A stretch of 64,000 nt of DNA from Spinellus fusiger (taxonomy: Eukaryota > Mucoromycota > Mucoromycetes > Mucorales > Phycomycetaceae). A program made the position numbers and the translations under genes. Shown here in pieces: positions 1-12,150 of the stretch. Numbering within the stretch: position 1 is the first letter of the stretch; the number at the start of each line of letters is the position of its first letter. The DNA lies in the NCBI GenBank assembly GCA_025094145.1, contig JALLLS010000036.1:124001-188000 (forward strand), given 5' to 3'. Below the pieces are notes generated by a model. It saw only the letters and a program-made list of their open reading frames with translations. It had not been told where the DNA came from and ran no database searches.

Positions 1-566
1 AATCATTGGACGACGTATTTGACAAGTCACTCGCCCCCTCTCCTTCTCTTTCCGTGGCATCCACCATCAGCACTGTCTCTACTGATTCCTCCATGGAAGA
101 GAATGAGCCACCCTTTGTCATGGGATATAAGAAGCTATCTTGGCAGCATCATCAGACCAATCTTGCCACTGAGCTGGAGGTGGCTCTTGAGACCATTCGC
201 CGTGCTCGTGATGCAGGCCAGGCCATTCTTGTTCACTGTCAATGTGGTGTGGCCCGCTCAGCAACCGTCATCATTGCCTACGTCATGAAAACCCTCCGTC
301 TACCATTACAAGAAGCCTACGAGTATGTCAAGGCACGTGCACCCGCTATCAGCCCCAACCTCAGTCTATTATACCAATTGAGAGAATTCGAACAAAAAAT
401 CATGGCACCTGTCATGGAAGTGCCCCACACTCCCTCCCGCCTTGCCTCATTGTCCTTTTCATGGAAGAGAAAAGCAAGAGCAAGAGTCGACTCTGAACAG
501 TCACGGTCTGAAGAATGGTGGCGTTTGGCATCTCCTATTGCTGAAGATGTGCCAGTCTGCTTTTAA
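1..566 (+). CDS. Dual-specificity protein phosphatase, 3' part (5' end outside the window)
   Basis: The frame is already open at the left edge, so the gene begins upstream of the window; it ends at the TAA at 564-566. The segment contains the protein-tyrosine/dual-specificity phosphatase signature HCQCGVARSAT (HCxxGxxRS; catalytic Cys codon at 237-239). It is followed by the typical helix VIIAYVMKTLRLPLQEAYEYV and by a segment with the usual P-N-x-x-L spacing before the last helix. Such enzymes remove phosphate from Tyr and Ser/Thr of MAP kinases or related substrates. A Ser/Thr-rich insert (roughly 30-100) lies before the catalytic loop, and the C-terminal tail is basic and Ser/Arg-rich. Which subgroup it belongs to (MSG5-like or other) cannot be told without the N-terminal part. 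Confidence 0.87.
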   Translation, partial: SLDDVFDKSLAPSPSLSVASTISTVSTDSSMEENEPPFVMGYKKLSWQHHQTNLATELEVALETIRRARDAGQAILVHCQCGVARSATVIIAYVMKTLRLPLQEAYEYVKARAPAISPNLSLLYQLREFEQKIMAPVMEVPHTPSRLASLSFSWKRKARARVDSEQSRSEEWWRLASPIAEDVPVCF

Positions 567-1298
567 AGAGAAAGAAACAAGAAACAAGAAACAAAACAAA
601 TCCTCTCCTTCCAAGTCTTCCTTCCCTCCCATTGCTCATTTGTAAATATAAAAAATAGTCATTGCATTATTGCATCCTTTCATTCCATCCTCCGTTGTGT
701 TGATTCCTTTTATTTATTTAATAATAATAATAACAATAATAATAATAACATTTTTATTTTATTATTCTCATCATGATCATTGAATAGTGGTGTTTCCTTT
801 TATGGTAAATGTGTCTAAATAAGTGTAACCTATAGGCTATGATTGGACAGATTATTATAGAAAAGTATAATTTATTATCTTGTACTAGCAAAGTATGGAA
901 GCTATCAGCTCCATTCAATAGAAACTCATTCTGTTAACAGTTCCATAAAAGGAAGAAATGGGTCCCATCCATGAGCAAATAGGCTTTATGAAATGATTGG
1001 AATCAATAAAAAGTATTAGAAAATAAAGGCTTTGGTGCTACCTAAAGGAAACAGACAAAGGATGACAGGAAGAAGATTTGTTGGAGGAGTAAGAAATAAA
1101 GAAATTTACTACATGTTGGGATGCGAGTAGAGCTGCAGTCCATTCATTGCCTATACTATCAGGCATAAAATCAATGGCTCCGTTGCAGCTAGCTCGGCGA
1201 TCAATATAGATAAAAATCAATCTAACGCTGATTCACACCAAAAGAGGGAAAAAGAGAAAAGAAAGCAGCCACCCCAGGCATGGGAGAGTCCTTTGAAT
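567..1298. other. Intergenic, no gene seen
   Basis: AT-rich sequence downstream of the phosphatase. It includes a short TAA-type microsatellite (about 718-750). No reading frame with family resemblance was found. Confidence 0.7.
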
Positions 1299-1366
1299 GA
1301 GCAAGTTATTCTGGTGCATTAGACTTTGAATCTAAAGGGATGTGGGTTCGAGTCCCATCAGAGTTG
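1299..1366 (+). tRNA. tRNA-like relic, 3' half, anticodon UUG (Gln)
   Basis: A perfect 5-bp anticodon stem with a 7-nt loop (1319-1335, TTAGA-CTTTGAA-TCTAA) gives anticodon TTG. It is followed by a T arm with a perfect pol III B-box core, GGGTTCGAGTCCC, at 1344-1356. The D arm pairs poorly, and I find no 5' strand that pairs with the 3' acceptor candidate (around 1359-1365). This looks like a decayed tRNA or the 3' half of a tRNA-derived element rather than a working tRNA gene. A short copy of its D-loop region (TTATTCTGGTGCATT) recurs about 78 bp downstream at 1386-1400. Confidence 0.3.
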
Positions 1367-1522
1367 TTGGAGTATGTTTGGAATATTATTCTGGTGCATT
1401 GTAAGAAAAAGAGATTTCATTGAATCCAAGTCAATGATTTCTAAAAACATGACTCATGCAATACACTATTTTTATTCATGTTTCAATGATCTATTAATAT
1501 GAAATGTAGAACTATTTAGCTA

Positions 1523-1618
1523 TTGGCCTATTGGCCTATTCAACCTATTGGCCTATTGAAACTATTGAAACTATTGGCCTATTCAACCTATTCAACCTAT
1601 TCAACTTATTCAACCTAT
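1523..1618. repeat. Irregular tandem repeat of CCTATTGG / CCTATTCAA units
   Basis: The octa- to nonamers CTATTGGC, CTATTGAAA and CTATTCAAC alternate about ten times. The order is irregular, with no spacer of constant length. Confidence 0.8.
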
Positions 1619-2437
1619 CTGTCAGCAGAAATCATCTCATAAAGACACTCCTTGTCTTGAAAATGGCAAACATCTAATCAATTTATCCATCAATAGAGTC
1701 AAAAGATAAGATGCTTTCTTTTATTTATTTATTTTTACAAACACAGTCTACTCATGTAAATTAGTGTGTAGAGTAGTACTATTGAATTTGCTTTGTTCTC
1801 CAAGACTTGACCATTTTCTTGTTCATTTGTGTTGACACATCATTGTTTGTTTGTTTGTTTGTAGGAAAGAATTTTTTATTTTTTACAGAATTTATTCGAG
1901 TTACCTAGGATTGTTCACAAAAAATAATCTAAAGTCATCTACACTTGTATTCAATTCAAATATCAACTTTAATTCTCAAACACTTGAATCACACTTATAG
2001 AGAAAGGAAACTGTGACAGCACATCTGGCCACAATGCCTATCTTGCTGTGGAAAATGCTTACTCTAATATAACTCTTGCCATAAACAGAATACTCTGAGG
2101 TCTTAAATTAACATAGTTCACTGATCGGTGTGTAATGATTTAGTATGTACTACTTTTCATTTTGAGTTGATGAGAAAATATCTTTTTTTTCTTCCAAGTA
2201 GGAAGCCATAACATCTGAGAGCTAATATAGAGATAAAGACAAAACAAAACAAAAAGAGAGAAAAAGAGAAAAAGAGAAAAAAGGCTTTATGGATAGGGTG
2301 TGCAACATGAAATCTCTCTTTTTCCTTTTTTCCTTTTTTCCTTTTTCATTTCTCTTGCCATTTCTCTTGTCTTGGTCTTCATCATGGCATTGACCTACAT
2401 AGGCTGGCTTGCTTCTATTATGTCATTTATCAGCAAT

Positions 2438-2542
2438 AAATACATAAATACATAAATAAATACATAAATACATAAATACATAAATACATAAATACATAAA
2501 TACATAAATACATAAATACATAAATACATAAATACATAAATA
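2438..2542. repeat. 8-bp microsatellite (ACATAAAT)n
   Basis: About a dozen copies of ATAAATAC in near-perfect tandem order. The Tyr/Ile/Cys/Val/Met-rich minus-strand open frame across it is an artefact of the repeat. Confidence 0.93.
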
Positions 2543-4414
2543 AAATAAATAGATTCTCTAATGAGACGAATACTAAACACTGTTTCCATAAATGAAGTAC
2601 CATCTCACATCAATATTCAAACATTAAAATCAATTAATCTCTTTCAATAGAGCAGTAGATTGGTTTACTAATGGATGAATAAAGAATAAATCAATCAATC
2701 AACCTATTATTAAGCCACTATAAACTTTAAAGTCCACATCCACTCTCTACTCATATTACAGAGTAGATCAAGCATTCTACTGTATGTGGTAAGATGAGTA
2801 TGGCAGACGATAGAAAGGAAGATATAGGTATTTTCCTTGTATAGGTTGATTCATGTGGATAGATTGCTTGTCGTGTCCTATTCTTGTAGGACACATGGCA
2901 GTGGAATGCACTTTATCTTCCACCCGCAGTCTACACATCCATCTAACATAGACTCTCTCTACATTTCTTACGATTGCATTCTTATTTCCTGAGAGAACCC
3001 TCTTTCTATTCTTGTACCATTTTCAAAGAAAGTATAGATAGACTAGATGATTAGAATAATCACCTGTAAAGAATACTTTATAATTAAGATAAACTCTAAT
3101 ACTTGTTATGTCTGTTTATAATATTTTTAACTTTTAGGCGTAACGTTAAACTCTAATTTGGACCCCGTGTACGCCTTATAAAAGTGAGAAAAAAGTGGGA
3201 TTGACAGCTAAAAACCTCATCGGACACTTAAAGGCTATAATGAAGAGAGAGAATAGAAATATTAATTATAAATCATATTAATGAGAAATTATAATATAAT
3301 ATAAAATATAATATAAAATATAAAATCAAAATCAAATTGAAACTAAGTGAGGAGCAGGTTTGCGAATAGACTAATAAAAGATGACTCAATAGAAAAAGAA
3401 AAACGTTATACCAAGAGTTGGACACTATCAAGACACTACAAGAAAACATGGGTGTTTAAAACATGGGGGTTTAAACATGGGGGTTTACACATGGGATTTT
3501 CTCTTTTGCTTCAAGAGTACAGAGTAGACAAAAGACTTGAAGCATACCCTCCACACAAATACACACACAAGGTTAGTCTTGAAGAACCATCACAAGACAA
3601 TGAAAAGAAAAAAGGTGCGTTTATGCTATTTCTATAGAATTTCATCTCATCCTCGGAATTTGCCAAACATCACCAGCATTACTACTCTATTTGATTCTTC
3701 TAGTGAAAAACTTAAATTAATACTCTTAATGAGGTCCAATTTAGCAATCTCCGTATTTAGTGAAACGTTTTTATGTTTTAATGAAAGTTTGATATTGGCG
3801 GCCCATCACGGTCGCATGAATATCGGTCTATTATTTAGATAGTATGTTAATTTCCAGCATTATTGCATTTCTCAAATATCTTAAACAATCAAGATGAATT
3901 GTACCTTCTAAAGATAGGCAAATATAGCTTATTGGGGATGTGCCAGATCTTTACTCAGACCAATGAATAATGATCTTAATACCGTATGTTTTCTTAAACT
4001 CCTCTGCTACTCTCTCATTATGCTATAGGACATTGTTTTACTGATATTTCTAATCTGTGACAAGACTTGGAAAGATGAACCAGAAAATCTTACAAGATTC
4101 CATCGTCAAGAAACATGGAGTTCTGGGGTTGAACTCAACACATCAAAGTCCATACTACTTTTATTATTGAAACGGCTTCTTACTATCCTATTACAGCTAC
4201 TAAATTACTTAAATCTGAGGTGTTTTAGATGAGTAGATAAAATTGTTTTATTATTATGACATGCCCATCAATATCTTGACTAAAAAAACAAAAAGTAAAG
4301 CAAGAGACTGGCTTGTTTGACTCTGTAGTATAGTGTCAATGTTCATCTATTTCTTTTCTTTCTTTTTGGGATGCTATGGTCCAATACAATCCAAACATTT
4401 CATTCTTTCATTCT

Positions 4415-4461
4415 CTATCTCCATCTCCATCTCTATCTCCATCTCTATCTCCATCTCTATC
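4415..4461. repeat. Minisatellite of CTCCATCTCTAT units
   Basis: Alternating TCTCCATC and TCTATC units, about four repeats of a 12-bp unit. Confidence 0.8.
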
Positions 4462-4984
4462 AGAAATAGAGGCATTTATGATAGAATAAACATATATTTT
4501 CTTTAAAACTAACTATAGCTCTCCAAGGAACCTAACTTACTATTACCTGATAAATAAATCTTCTGACCTAAAGGCAATAGTTATATCTTTCTGAGAATAT
4601 TCATCTCTAGTGTTTCTTTTCTCCATCCCGATTTTCCTTTCACAGCCCCAACGAAAACAACAGGTTGAGTGAGGCCATCTTATTAGAGTCTCGATGATTT
4701 AGGATGGAGTAAGTGCTATCTATAGCAACTCCATTCATCCCTTTGGTATCAAGTTCTCATTCAACTCTTTCATAGCAGCAGTTTATGATGTGCATGGCAC
4801 TTTATCTTTGACTCGATAAAACAAAGAGCATCTGGTCATGGCTTCATTGCTGAACACTACACCTTGGAGCATAGAAATAAGTGTCTGCTTGGGTTATAGT
4901 GGAATATCTGAACATGAGTCTGATTTAAACCTGAGTTTTTTATTTTCATATTTTCACATTTTCACATTTTCACATTTTTAAGTA

Positions 4985-5001
4985 CACACCAGGAGATTTT
5001 T
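4985..5001 (+). repeat. Left terminal inverted repeat, copy 1
   Basis: CACACCAGGAGATTTTT, preceded by TA. It is a perfect inverted match to 9047-9063. Confidence 0.95.
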
Positions 5002-5313
5002 CTGGCCTTTAAGCAATGATATCTTCGCCTTTTAAAACTGAAAACTTCCTGCCTTTTATGGAACTGTACTTGAAATCAAAGGTTTGCAAGTATCCAAAAT
5101 TTTCTTACCTTTTATGGAATGCCTCAATATCAAATTATATTATCAATAAAATATTGTTTATGAATAAAATTGTTTATTATAATAATATAGCTAATAATAC
5201 TGTAGCTAATAATAATATAGCTGATAATATACTATTACTATAGCTACTGCTGTTCTAGGTATATTCTTTCATAGCAATAGAATCTATACCCTAGAAGCCT
5301 TATGCTTTAATAT

Positions 5314-5478
5314 TGGAAGATAGATAACTATGCTCAGGAGTATACCCTAGACAGCCTAGACCGTATAGAAGGAAGAAGACCACCTTGGACTGACTTGAGA
5401 AGAGTCTTAACTTATCTAATAACAGAAGAGTATATTAGTGATAGTTCAATCAAGAGAGATAGCATGCTTACCTTTTAG
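5314..5478 (+). other. Conserved small open frame in the transposon 5' region (copy 1)
   Basis: The frame reads WKIDNYAQEYTLDSL, then an Arg-rich stretch, then TDLRRVLTYLITEEY, and stops at 5476-5478. The same peptide with conservative changes lies in copy 3 at about 53394-53560, where a 9-bp length difference keeps the frame. A related peptide (WEIDSYALEYTLDTI) lies in copy 2 before a stop. This pattern suggests a once-coding segment, either a second small transposon protein or an upstream exon. No family recognised. Confidence 0.4.
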
Positions 5479-5880
5479 TTAATACTTGTCTTGAGAATAA
5501 TAAGCCATGTTTTATCTATTAGAAGAGTCAGTACTATGTCTTGTATATTGCAATGAGCTCAGACCCAGATGATGACACTGCTTACCTTTTATCTCAAAAA
5601 TAGCTTTTGGTAATGTCTATCACCTCCTTCTATTGTTTTTCTTTGTTAATAACCACACATTACCTTGCTTATTTATGCTCATCTTGACGAGTAATTAAGT
5701 ATCAAATATTATGGGCAGTGTGAAAAACAACAAAAGAATAACAGACAAAAGAATAAGAAAATATTTTGATTTTGGTGACGTATCACTTTAGCCTCCACTT
5801 TCCAATAATTTATTAAGTCAAAACTCATAAGTCAAACAGCTCACTCTCTTTCCAATTTTTATTTCGAAATCTTTCTTAAC

Positions 5881-6822
5881 ATGTCTTTCACTACCATCAG
5901 ATTCAAGAAGAATGAAATTCCCACCTGCACTGTCTGCCAAAAAACATTTAAGACCAAGGGAAATCTGAAATCACACTCTTCTATTCACAACATGTAAGGA
6001 TAATCTCAAAGAGTCATGTTGCTCATTCTCTACCATGAATAGTTCCATGGCCGAATCTTCTTATAGGTATTTATCATAGAAATAGAGGCATAGAATAATA
6101 AGAACCAAGCTCATCATGCTTTATTGCTATTGTTCACAGACCTCTCCCCGCCATCACCATAGTCTTCCGTGTAGAAGAGGAAGGTGATGATGACCAGGAG
6201 TTTGTTGTTGAAGATGAGAAAGTTCTTGAAGAAGAACCTCTTTGGGTTACCAGGGAAAATGATTTTGACAGCAGCAACAACACCTTTGAGGAGGCTGCCT
6301 CTGTAGATGATATCTTCCCATTCTCGACAAAGCTGGAGATGATCATACATTGTTTCTTTACTGAAAATGAGGAACGTATCTCAAGAAGATTTGCAGGGGA
6401 GATCATCACCTTGTGCAAAGATGTGAGAGAGGCTTGTCTTGCCAATCCTCAGGAGAAAGTCCCTGCTTTAAACAGGGTTCTTAACCTCGAGAAGAGGGTG
6501 AGAAGCCATGTCCCCAAGTTCCCCACCACCACCCATAATGTTACAGTGGTTGAAACCTGCAAAGGCTTGCCCCCCACCACCACCATCCACCAGTTCTCTA
6601 TGAACAAACCCTCCAAGCATTTGAGGCTCCTCACCGCCAACCCCCTCAAGACAAAGATGCTCTCTGCCCTGCCAGACAGAACTCCAAATCAACAAGTTTC
6701 TGTAACTCAGGGAGAGAAGTGGAGAACTCACCCGCTGTTTCAGCACCCCATGGTCACTGTTACCATCAACAGTACTTCTGTTGATCTCTGGGTTGGAGAC
6801 ATTGTGCATGCCTCTCTCGGTG

Positions 6823-6854
<32 letters not shown>

Positions 6855-8746
6855 TACAAGCCCGCCTCTTTCTTCATGCAACATGGTAGACTGATGGCTG
6901 AGGCTTATGAAGCAACACCTGGTTTCTCTGTTGGCAGCGTTGTCATTCTTGACATTGTTAGAGACATTAAGATTTCTTCCACTACCCACATTAACTCCAC
7001 CAACCACCACCCTCTCAAAAGAGTCACTACTAGCTCCAGAAGACAGTTCATGCCAGTGAAAATTGTGCCTCTGAACTTGTTCTCGGATGACACAAGTGGA
7101 AACACCACCAAGAAGTGGAATAAGTTTGAGAGTTAGGTGATGTCTCCTGCCGCAATGGCATTCAAAGAACAAAACAGGGTTGAGAATATGTTCTTTCTTT
7201 GCACCAGCAACAAGTTGTCGGCAATAGAGATGCTTCCGGAGCTGGTAAAGGACCTGGAGATGTTGGAGAGAGGCGTCGAGATGTTCGATGTGGAGTTTGG
7301 AGAATCTGTCCTTGTTGTTGGTGTACTTCACCTCATCATGACAGACAATCCTATGCATGCGGCTGTGGCATGTAGTCTCGGTGCAAGTGCCAATCTACCA
7401 TGTAGAAAATGTTTCTGGAGGAAGGGAAGTGGAAGTGCAGTAGTGGAGGGTGCCCCTGCCAGAAGAAGAGAAGAGTTGGTGGAGATGTGCCAACAGTACA
7501 ACAACAACCCCAACAATGCCAGCCCCAGAAGTAACCCCAGCACTGGCTATAAGCTAACTGGTGGTGAAGCCCTCTTGTCTCTCCAGTCGTGGGATCCCTC
7601 CAAGGATTGCCCAGTAGAAATCTTGCATACTATCCTCCTTGGTGTTGCCAAACACCTTGTGATTGGTATGGTGCCATTTTACACAGAAAAAGAAGTCAAG
7701 CACTTGGAAGAAAGCTTCTTCAACTACAACTCAAAGGCTTTCACAAGAAAGCACCGCACAACTTTTCGCCTCTGTGGCTCATATCTCGGAAGAGATTTTA
7801 AGATCATTGTTCAGCAGATGCCCACCATTTTGAATCAATTAATTCAAAAACGACTCATCAGCAACAATACTTCAAAGGCAATCATTTTTGATTGTTTTGT
7901 TAAGCTCGGTTCTCTTGTATCCCTGTTATACATGCAAAGAATTGAAACATCCTTAGATGTTTATTTGAACAATGTGGAGTCCATTGTCACAGATTTGAAG
8001 AGATCAATTGCCAACTACGATGCATTGGCAGCACTCTCAAGTTGTATTTGCTTGGTCATCTTTGTGAAGACATTACTCGCTTTGCCTTGCCCATTCATTA
8101 TGAAACAGAAAGAGGCGAGCAATTCAACAAGTTTATCCGTGAAAGGATAATCTTCACTAACAGACGCTCGCCCTCTCAAGATGCTGCCGTTTCCTTTGGG
8201 AAAAAGTACATGTCGGTACACATCTTCCAAGGTGGGTACTGGCAGGTACCAGGCTATGGTGGTCTTCTCACTGCTGGTGCCAAGGTTAAGCTGTTCCAAC
8301 AGTTCCGTTCTCTTGTTCTCTCCCATGAGCCTGCTGATAATAACAGCAGCTCCAAAAGTATTGTTGTTGGTCTTGCTGGTTTGTTTTTGTTGTCTTCTGC
8401 TGTCTTGCCTGTCTTTGGTAAGATTGTTGCCATTGAGAAGAATATTGCCACAATTCTTCCATACAACTTCAAACTAGCCTCTGACCAAAACTCACTCACT
8501 CACTCACAACATCTGGCTTTTGCCAAAGAAACCTACAACCTTTCCTCTTTTTTTGCCATTGGCCTTAAAGATAACATTGGAAACAATGTTGTCTTGCCCT
8601 TGAGCACCACTGTTGAGGTGAGCTATGATGGTGTAGTAGTTATAGAGGCAGTTGACATTCAGTCAATGAATGAATGCACTGTGCTCAATGTAAGTAAGTT
8701 TGGCTCTCTCTTTTGGACAATGACCACTGGAGTTAATTCCGTGTGA
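5881..8746 (+). pseudogene. Transposase pseudogene, copy 1
   Basis: The exon layout matches the intact copy at 53965-56785. Exon 1 (5881-5993) carries the C2H2 finger CTVCQKTFKTKGNLKSHSSIH, followed by a 24-nt microexon (6043-6066) and a long exon from 6140. Two lesions break it. A Trp codon has become TAG at 7134-7136 (the intact copy has TGG in S-W-V-M). Near 8030-8045 about 37 bp are missing relative to the other copy, shifting the frame. An (ACA)n run at about 6824-6854 encodes poly-Thr where the intact copy has only a few Thr codons. The conserved block DNPMHAAVACSLGASANLPC and the motif PVEILHTILLG are still readable. Confidence 0.9.
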
Positions 8747-9046
8747 GTCCCACAATAAATATTTTTAAACATTGTTATGCTGCAAATACTGTGGGTTTAA
8801 GGGTAACATATTATGTTAAGAGAGGAATATCAGTGACTGAGTTATAAAATTAAGAAGATTCTTGTTCTATTTTTTGTCTTTACAGCCAATTTTCTACTTT
8901 ATAATTGCAAAGTCAATTATCTTTGTTCTGATAGGCAGGCAGAGTTTGAAATCGACCCTCTGGACAACAAAAAGGCATTTTCAAACACATTAGCCAATCA
9001 TAAGAAGATTTTGATTTTATCCTCAGAATATTTCCTTATATATCCC

Positions 9047-9063
9047 AAAAATCTCCTGGTGTG
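9047..9063 (-). repeat. Right terminal inverted repeat, copy 1
   Basis: Reverse complement of 4985-5001, followed by TA (9064-9065). Confidence 0.95.
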
Positions 9064-9065
9064 TA

Positions 9066-12000
9066 ATAATCATTCTAGTTGATTGTGTCGATTCTTCTCA
9101 GCTTATTCAAAAAGAGTTTAATATACCATTTTTCGGATAGTTTTTGGTGTTCATAAGAAAGAAAGAAAAAAGAGACTCACCGCCCTATAGACATCCGAGG
9201 AATTATAAAAGTGAATGGATGAAATCTCATTCACTCCATGCGTTGAAAGCATTTTCGTGAATCAACGGATCTTGAAATAGTATTAAAATGTAACACGAAT
9301 CCCGTTGAAATATTTTTCTTTTTTCTTTTTTGATGATGAAACTATTCTATTCAGGTTATTACTTATTTTCTCAAAGAAAAACCCAGAAGCAAATAAGGTT
9401 GGGGGTATTTTTATTGATTTATTTTGAATCAAGTTATTAATAGAGTGCACCAGACAAAAGAGACAATGAGAGCCTTTGATGCATCGAAGGATAGACTTAT
9501 CCTCCTAGTCATCGTCTTTTCATGTATCTAAAGGGCAAAGACAAGCCGGCAGGACAAGGGACATACATACAATCTCCTAAATAAAAGAATAGAAAACAAA
9601 GGCAAAGAAAGGGATTTGTCAAAAGATGATGGCGAATTTCAATTGCCGGAGAGATTTCCTAATTATTTCACTCTATAATAACAACAACCAATAGACATTG
9701 TTGATTTCATCATCTATTGTGTACTTTGTAGACTCACTTTTGTGAATAGCTTCCAACTAAAGAAAAGAAAAACAGCCTAAAATTCGAGGTTGGCTGATTC
9801 TTTCAACGGATCTTTTTATCCTAATGTACAAAAATATAGGATTCATTGATAAAGATGACTGAAGATTAGAATGATAAATACGTTCATTATGTTTATTCGA
9901 TGAAAACGATTGTTGAGTGCACAAGCCATGTGAAAAAAGATTGAGATCCCCACTGTAGTTTGATTTGGAGAGATAATATAATACTCAGTGATCATGGGAT
10001 CAGGTTATTGTTAGCATTTTTAATCGTTAAAATTATATTTCTTCTAAATCTAGCACATTGCTTTGTCATAATATAGTATTTAGGTGATCTATTATAGATA
10101 AGTGAAGTTTATTATAGTCAATAATAAGGCCCTTGTTATGATTGACCCTGTTACTTATTAAATCAAGATTCTGATTTGTAAAGGTGTTTGTAATAGAAAT
10201 AGAAAAAAAAGACTTTTAATATGCTATTCATTTATCTATTAATAAAGCAACACTAATCAATCTTAGCTTTTGAAAAGTAACTACTCTACTATCAGAATAA
10301 GTTCTAGGCAGTAGTGATACATCTCATCTCGACTCTTCTCTATGTAAACAACACTGCATTCTTCTCTTTTAATACTGACGGATGATGTCTGATCTCAAAT
10401 GATCTCTTTCCTTGCCCCATGCATCAACTCAACTCTATTTCTTGTATTAAAACTGGGTCAAATGAAATATAGTTTGTATTGTGTCTTTCACATGTTTATT
10501 ATCCCCAGTATGACCTTTATCCTTTGCATCAGCCGTTGCCATAGTATTATTCATCCTATACAGATATAAAAAATCAAGTCAATACACAGAGTCATGATTC
10601 TTGTCATATTACAAACAATCTAGGTTGTTACTCCATCGACCCCACAAAGCACATCCACCCACCACCTACTGCCACATCTTACTGTCTATCATAAAAGAGT
10701 CCTAAGCGGACTTGGGGAGTTCATCCTACTTGATCTTTTACTGCATATCCCACGTCAGCTCTACATGCATTGATTCACATGTGTATGGGCGTGTTTCAAT
10801 ATTTAGAGTTGCTCTTTTCGTAGGGAGACTAAATTCGTATATTTTCTTTCTTCAAAATAAGAACTTGGGGTCCTTCAATGATCTAGATAAAAGTCTTTTT
10901 TTTCTTTTTTTTCTTTACAGAATATATCACCACTAGAATCTAAAGCTCGCTCAACAGTCTGTGATATAAAAGTATATGGGAAAACCTATCAAATCACATG
11001 ACTCACTCATAAGAATAAAATTCCAACAGATACAGTGAAGATGAAAGTCAAGTGGTTAAAGAGAACTGCCTGTGTGCAGCTGTAGACTAAAAGTGCTTCC
11101 TTGTAGATGCATAGGACTTGGATGACCAGAACATATACCATAGGATGTATCTAGGGTAAGCAGCTGATATTTATGTAGGGTCTAATTCCTTCTTTATTGG
11201 AAGTATGGGGATGGAAAAACAAGTAAGCTATAGAAGACATCCTACAAATAAGATCCTCTCTCTTGCCCCCCGCCTTTACTGTTGCAATGAACAAGAAAGG
11301 CAGTCTACATCTTCATCAGAAGAGAAAGCATTCTTTTCTTTATTCTTGTCTATTGTTTGGTGCTTTCTACTTGGAATGGGGAGGGTGAATTATCATGGAT
11401 GAAAATGGAGTATTGGATTCCAAATACAATATGTATTCTTGTTATTTTTCCAAAACAGCCGTTCAGAATAAGCCACTCAACTACGTCTTGCCATAGTTTA
11501 CAAAGAAAAAATAAACAAAATTGATATTTAATGTTTTACTGTTTTTATTAATGTATTTTCAGTTGAGATGAAGCATTTTGTATATTTAAAAGCTATTACT
11601 CTAATGACAAAGAGACACCCATTCTATAAATCAATCATCAATGAGTAAGAATAATCAAAATCATAATTGTTTAAATATGCAAAAAGACATCAGGGTGTCA
11701 TTGGAATCATTTAGGATCATTTGAAGAAATTCAACAAAAAGCAATATTTTGAGGAAACATCATTTGTCTTTTTGCATAGTTTATTTTCTTTTGCACAGGC
11801 AAAAATAAAATAAGATAGAAAATAGAAAGTGGCTTACCCTTTAGAATAAATAACCTGGCATGGAGAAATAGAGTGTTCTGTCAGTAAAGGAGAATGTAAA
11901 TGTAAACAAAAGGCGGTGGTGAGTGTGGACTTTATAGGTAAAATAAATTTTTATTTTATGTAGTCACGTTTTTAAGAGGAGTGGCTAATCAGTAGTTGAG

Positions 12001-12150
12001 AAGGGATAGTTTTATGCATTGAGAAGAAATGAAAGTGATATGTGCGTAGAAAGTATGTATAACAAGAAGAGAGAGAGAGAAAAGATAAATAAAAAGTTGT
12101 TATAAGCTCAAACAAGTCTATTTTCCTTCCTTATTATTTCCTCTGCGTGG
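9066..12150. other. Intergenic, no gene recognised
   Basis: About 3.1 kb of AT-rich sequence. Short open frames at 10712-10936 and 11205-11402 have no domain, no plausible splice extension and no homolog I recognise. No repeats of note. Confidence 0.6.

Larger units (their letters stand above)
1367..4982. other. Intergenic, repeats only
   Basis: About 3.6 kb of AT-rich DNA with simple repeats (entered separately) and no protein-like reading frame. Short open frames at 3347-3842 are low-complexity and match no family I know. Confidence 0.6.
4985..9063 (+). mobile_element. DNA transposon copy 1 (Plavaka/CACTA-like), 4.08 kb, inactive
   Basis: The element is bounded by perfect 17-bp terminal inverted repeats, CACACCAGGAGATTTTT at 4985-5001 and its reverse complement at 9047-9063. 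The flanks are TA at 4983-4984 and TA at 9064-9065, a 2-bp target duplication. It is homologous along its whole length to the element at 53079-57183, and its ends match the shorter element at 18565-20029. Inside are about 0.9 kb of 5' sequence with a conserved small open frame, a three-exon transposase gene that is broken here, and a conserved 3' region. The superfamily is inferred from the transposase (C2H2 finger, DNPM...CRKC block) and from TIRs beginning CAC. Confidence 0.92.

Noticed and set aside
1523..1618. Possible CRISPR-like array of short repeats
   Set aside because: Units are 8-9 bp with no spacers of constant length, and this is a eukaryotic nuclear sequence.
2395..2589. Minus-strand open frame over the ACATAAAT repeat
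   Set aside because: Pure repeat translation.
3140..3810. Possible inverted repeat pair around TCTAATTTGGACC and its partner near 3735
   Set aside because: Only about ten bases match and no target duplication or transposase is present.
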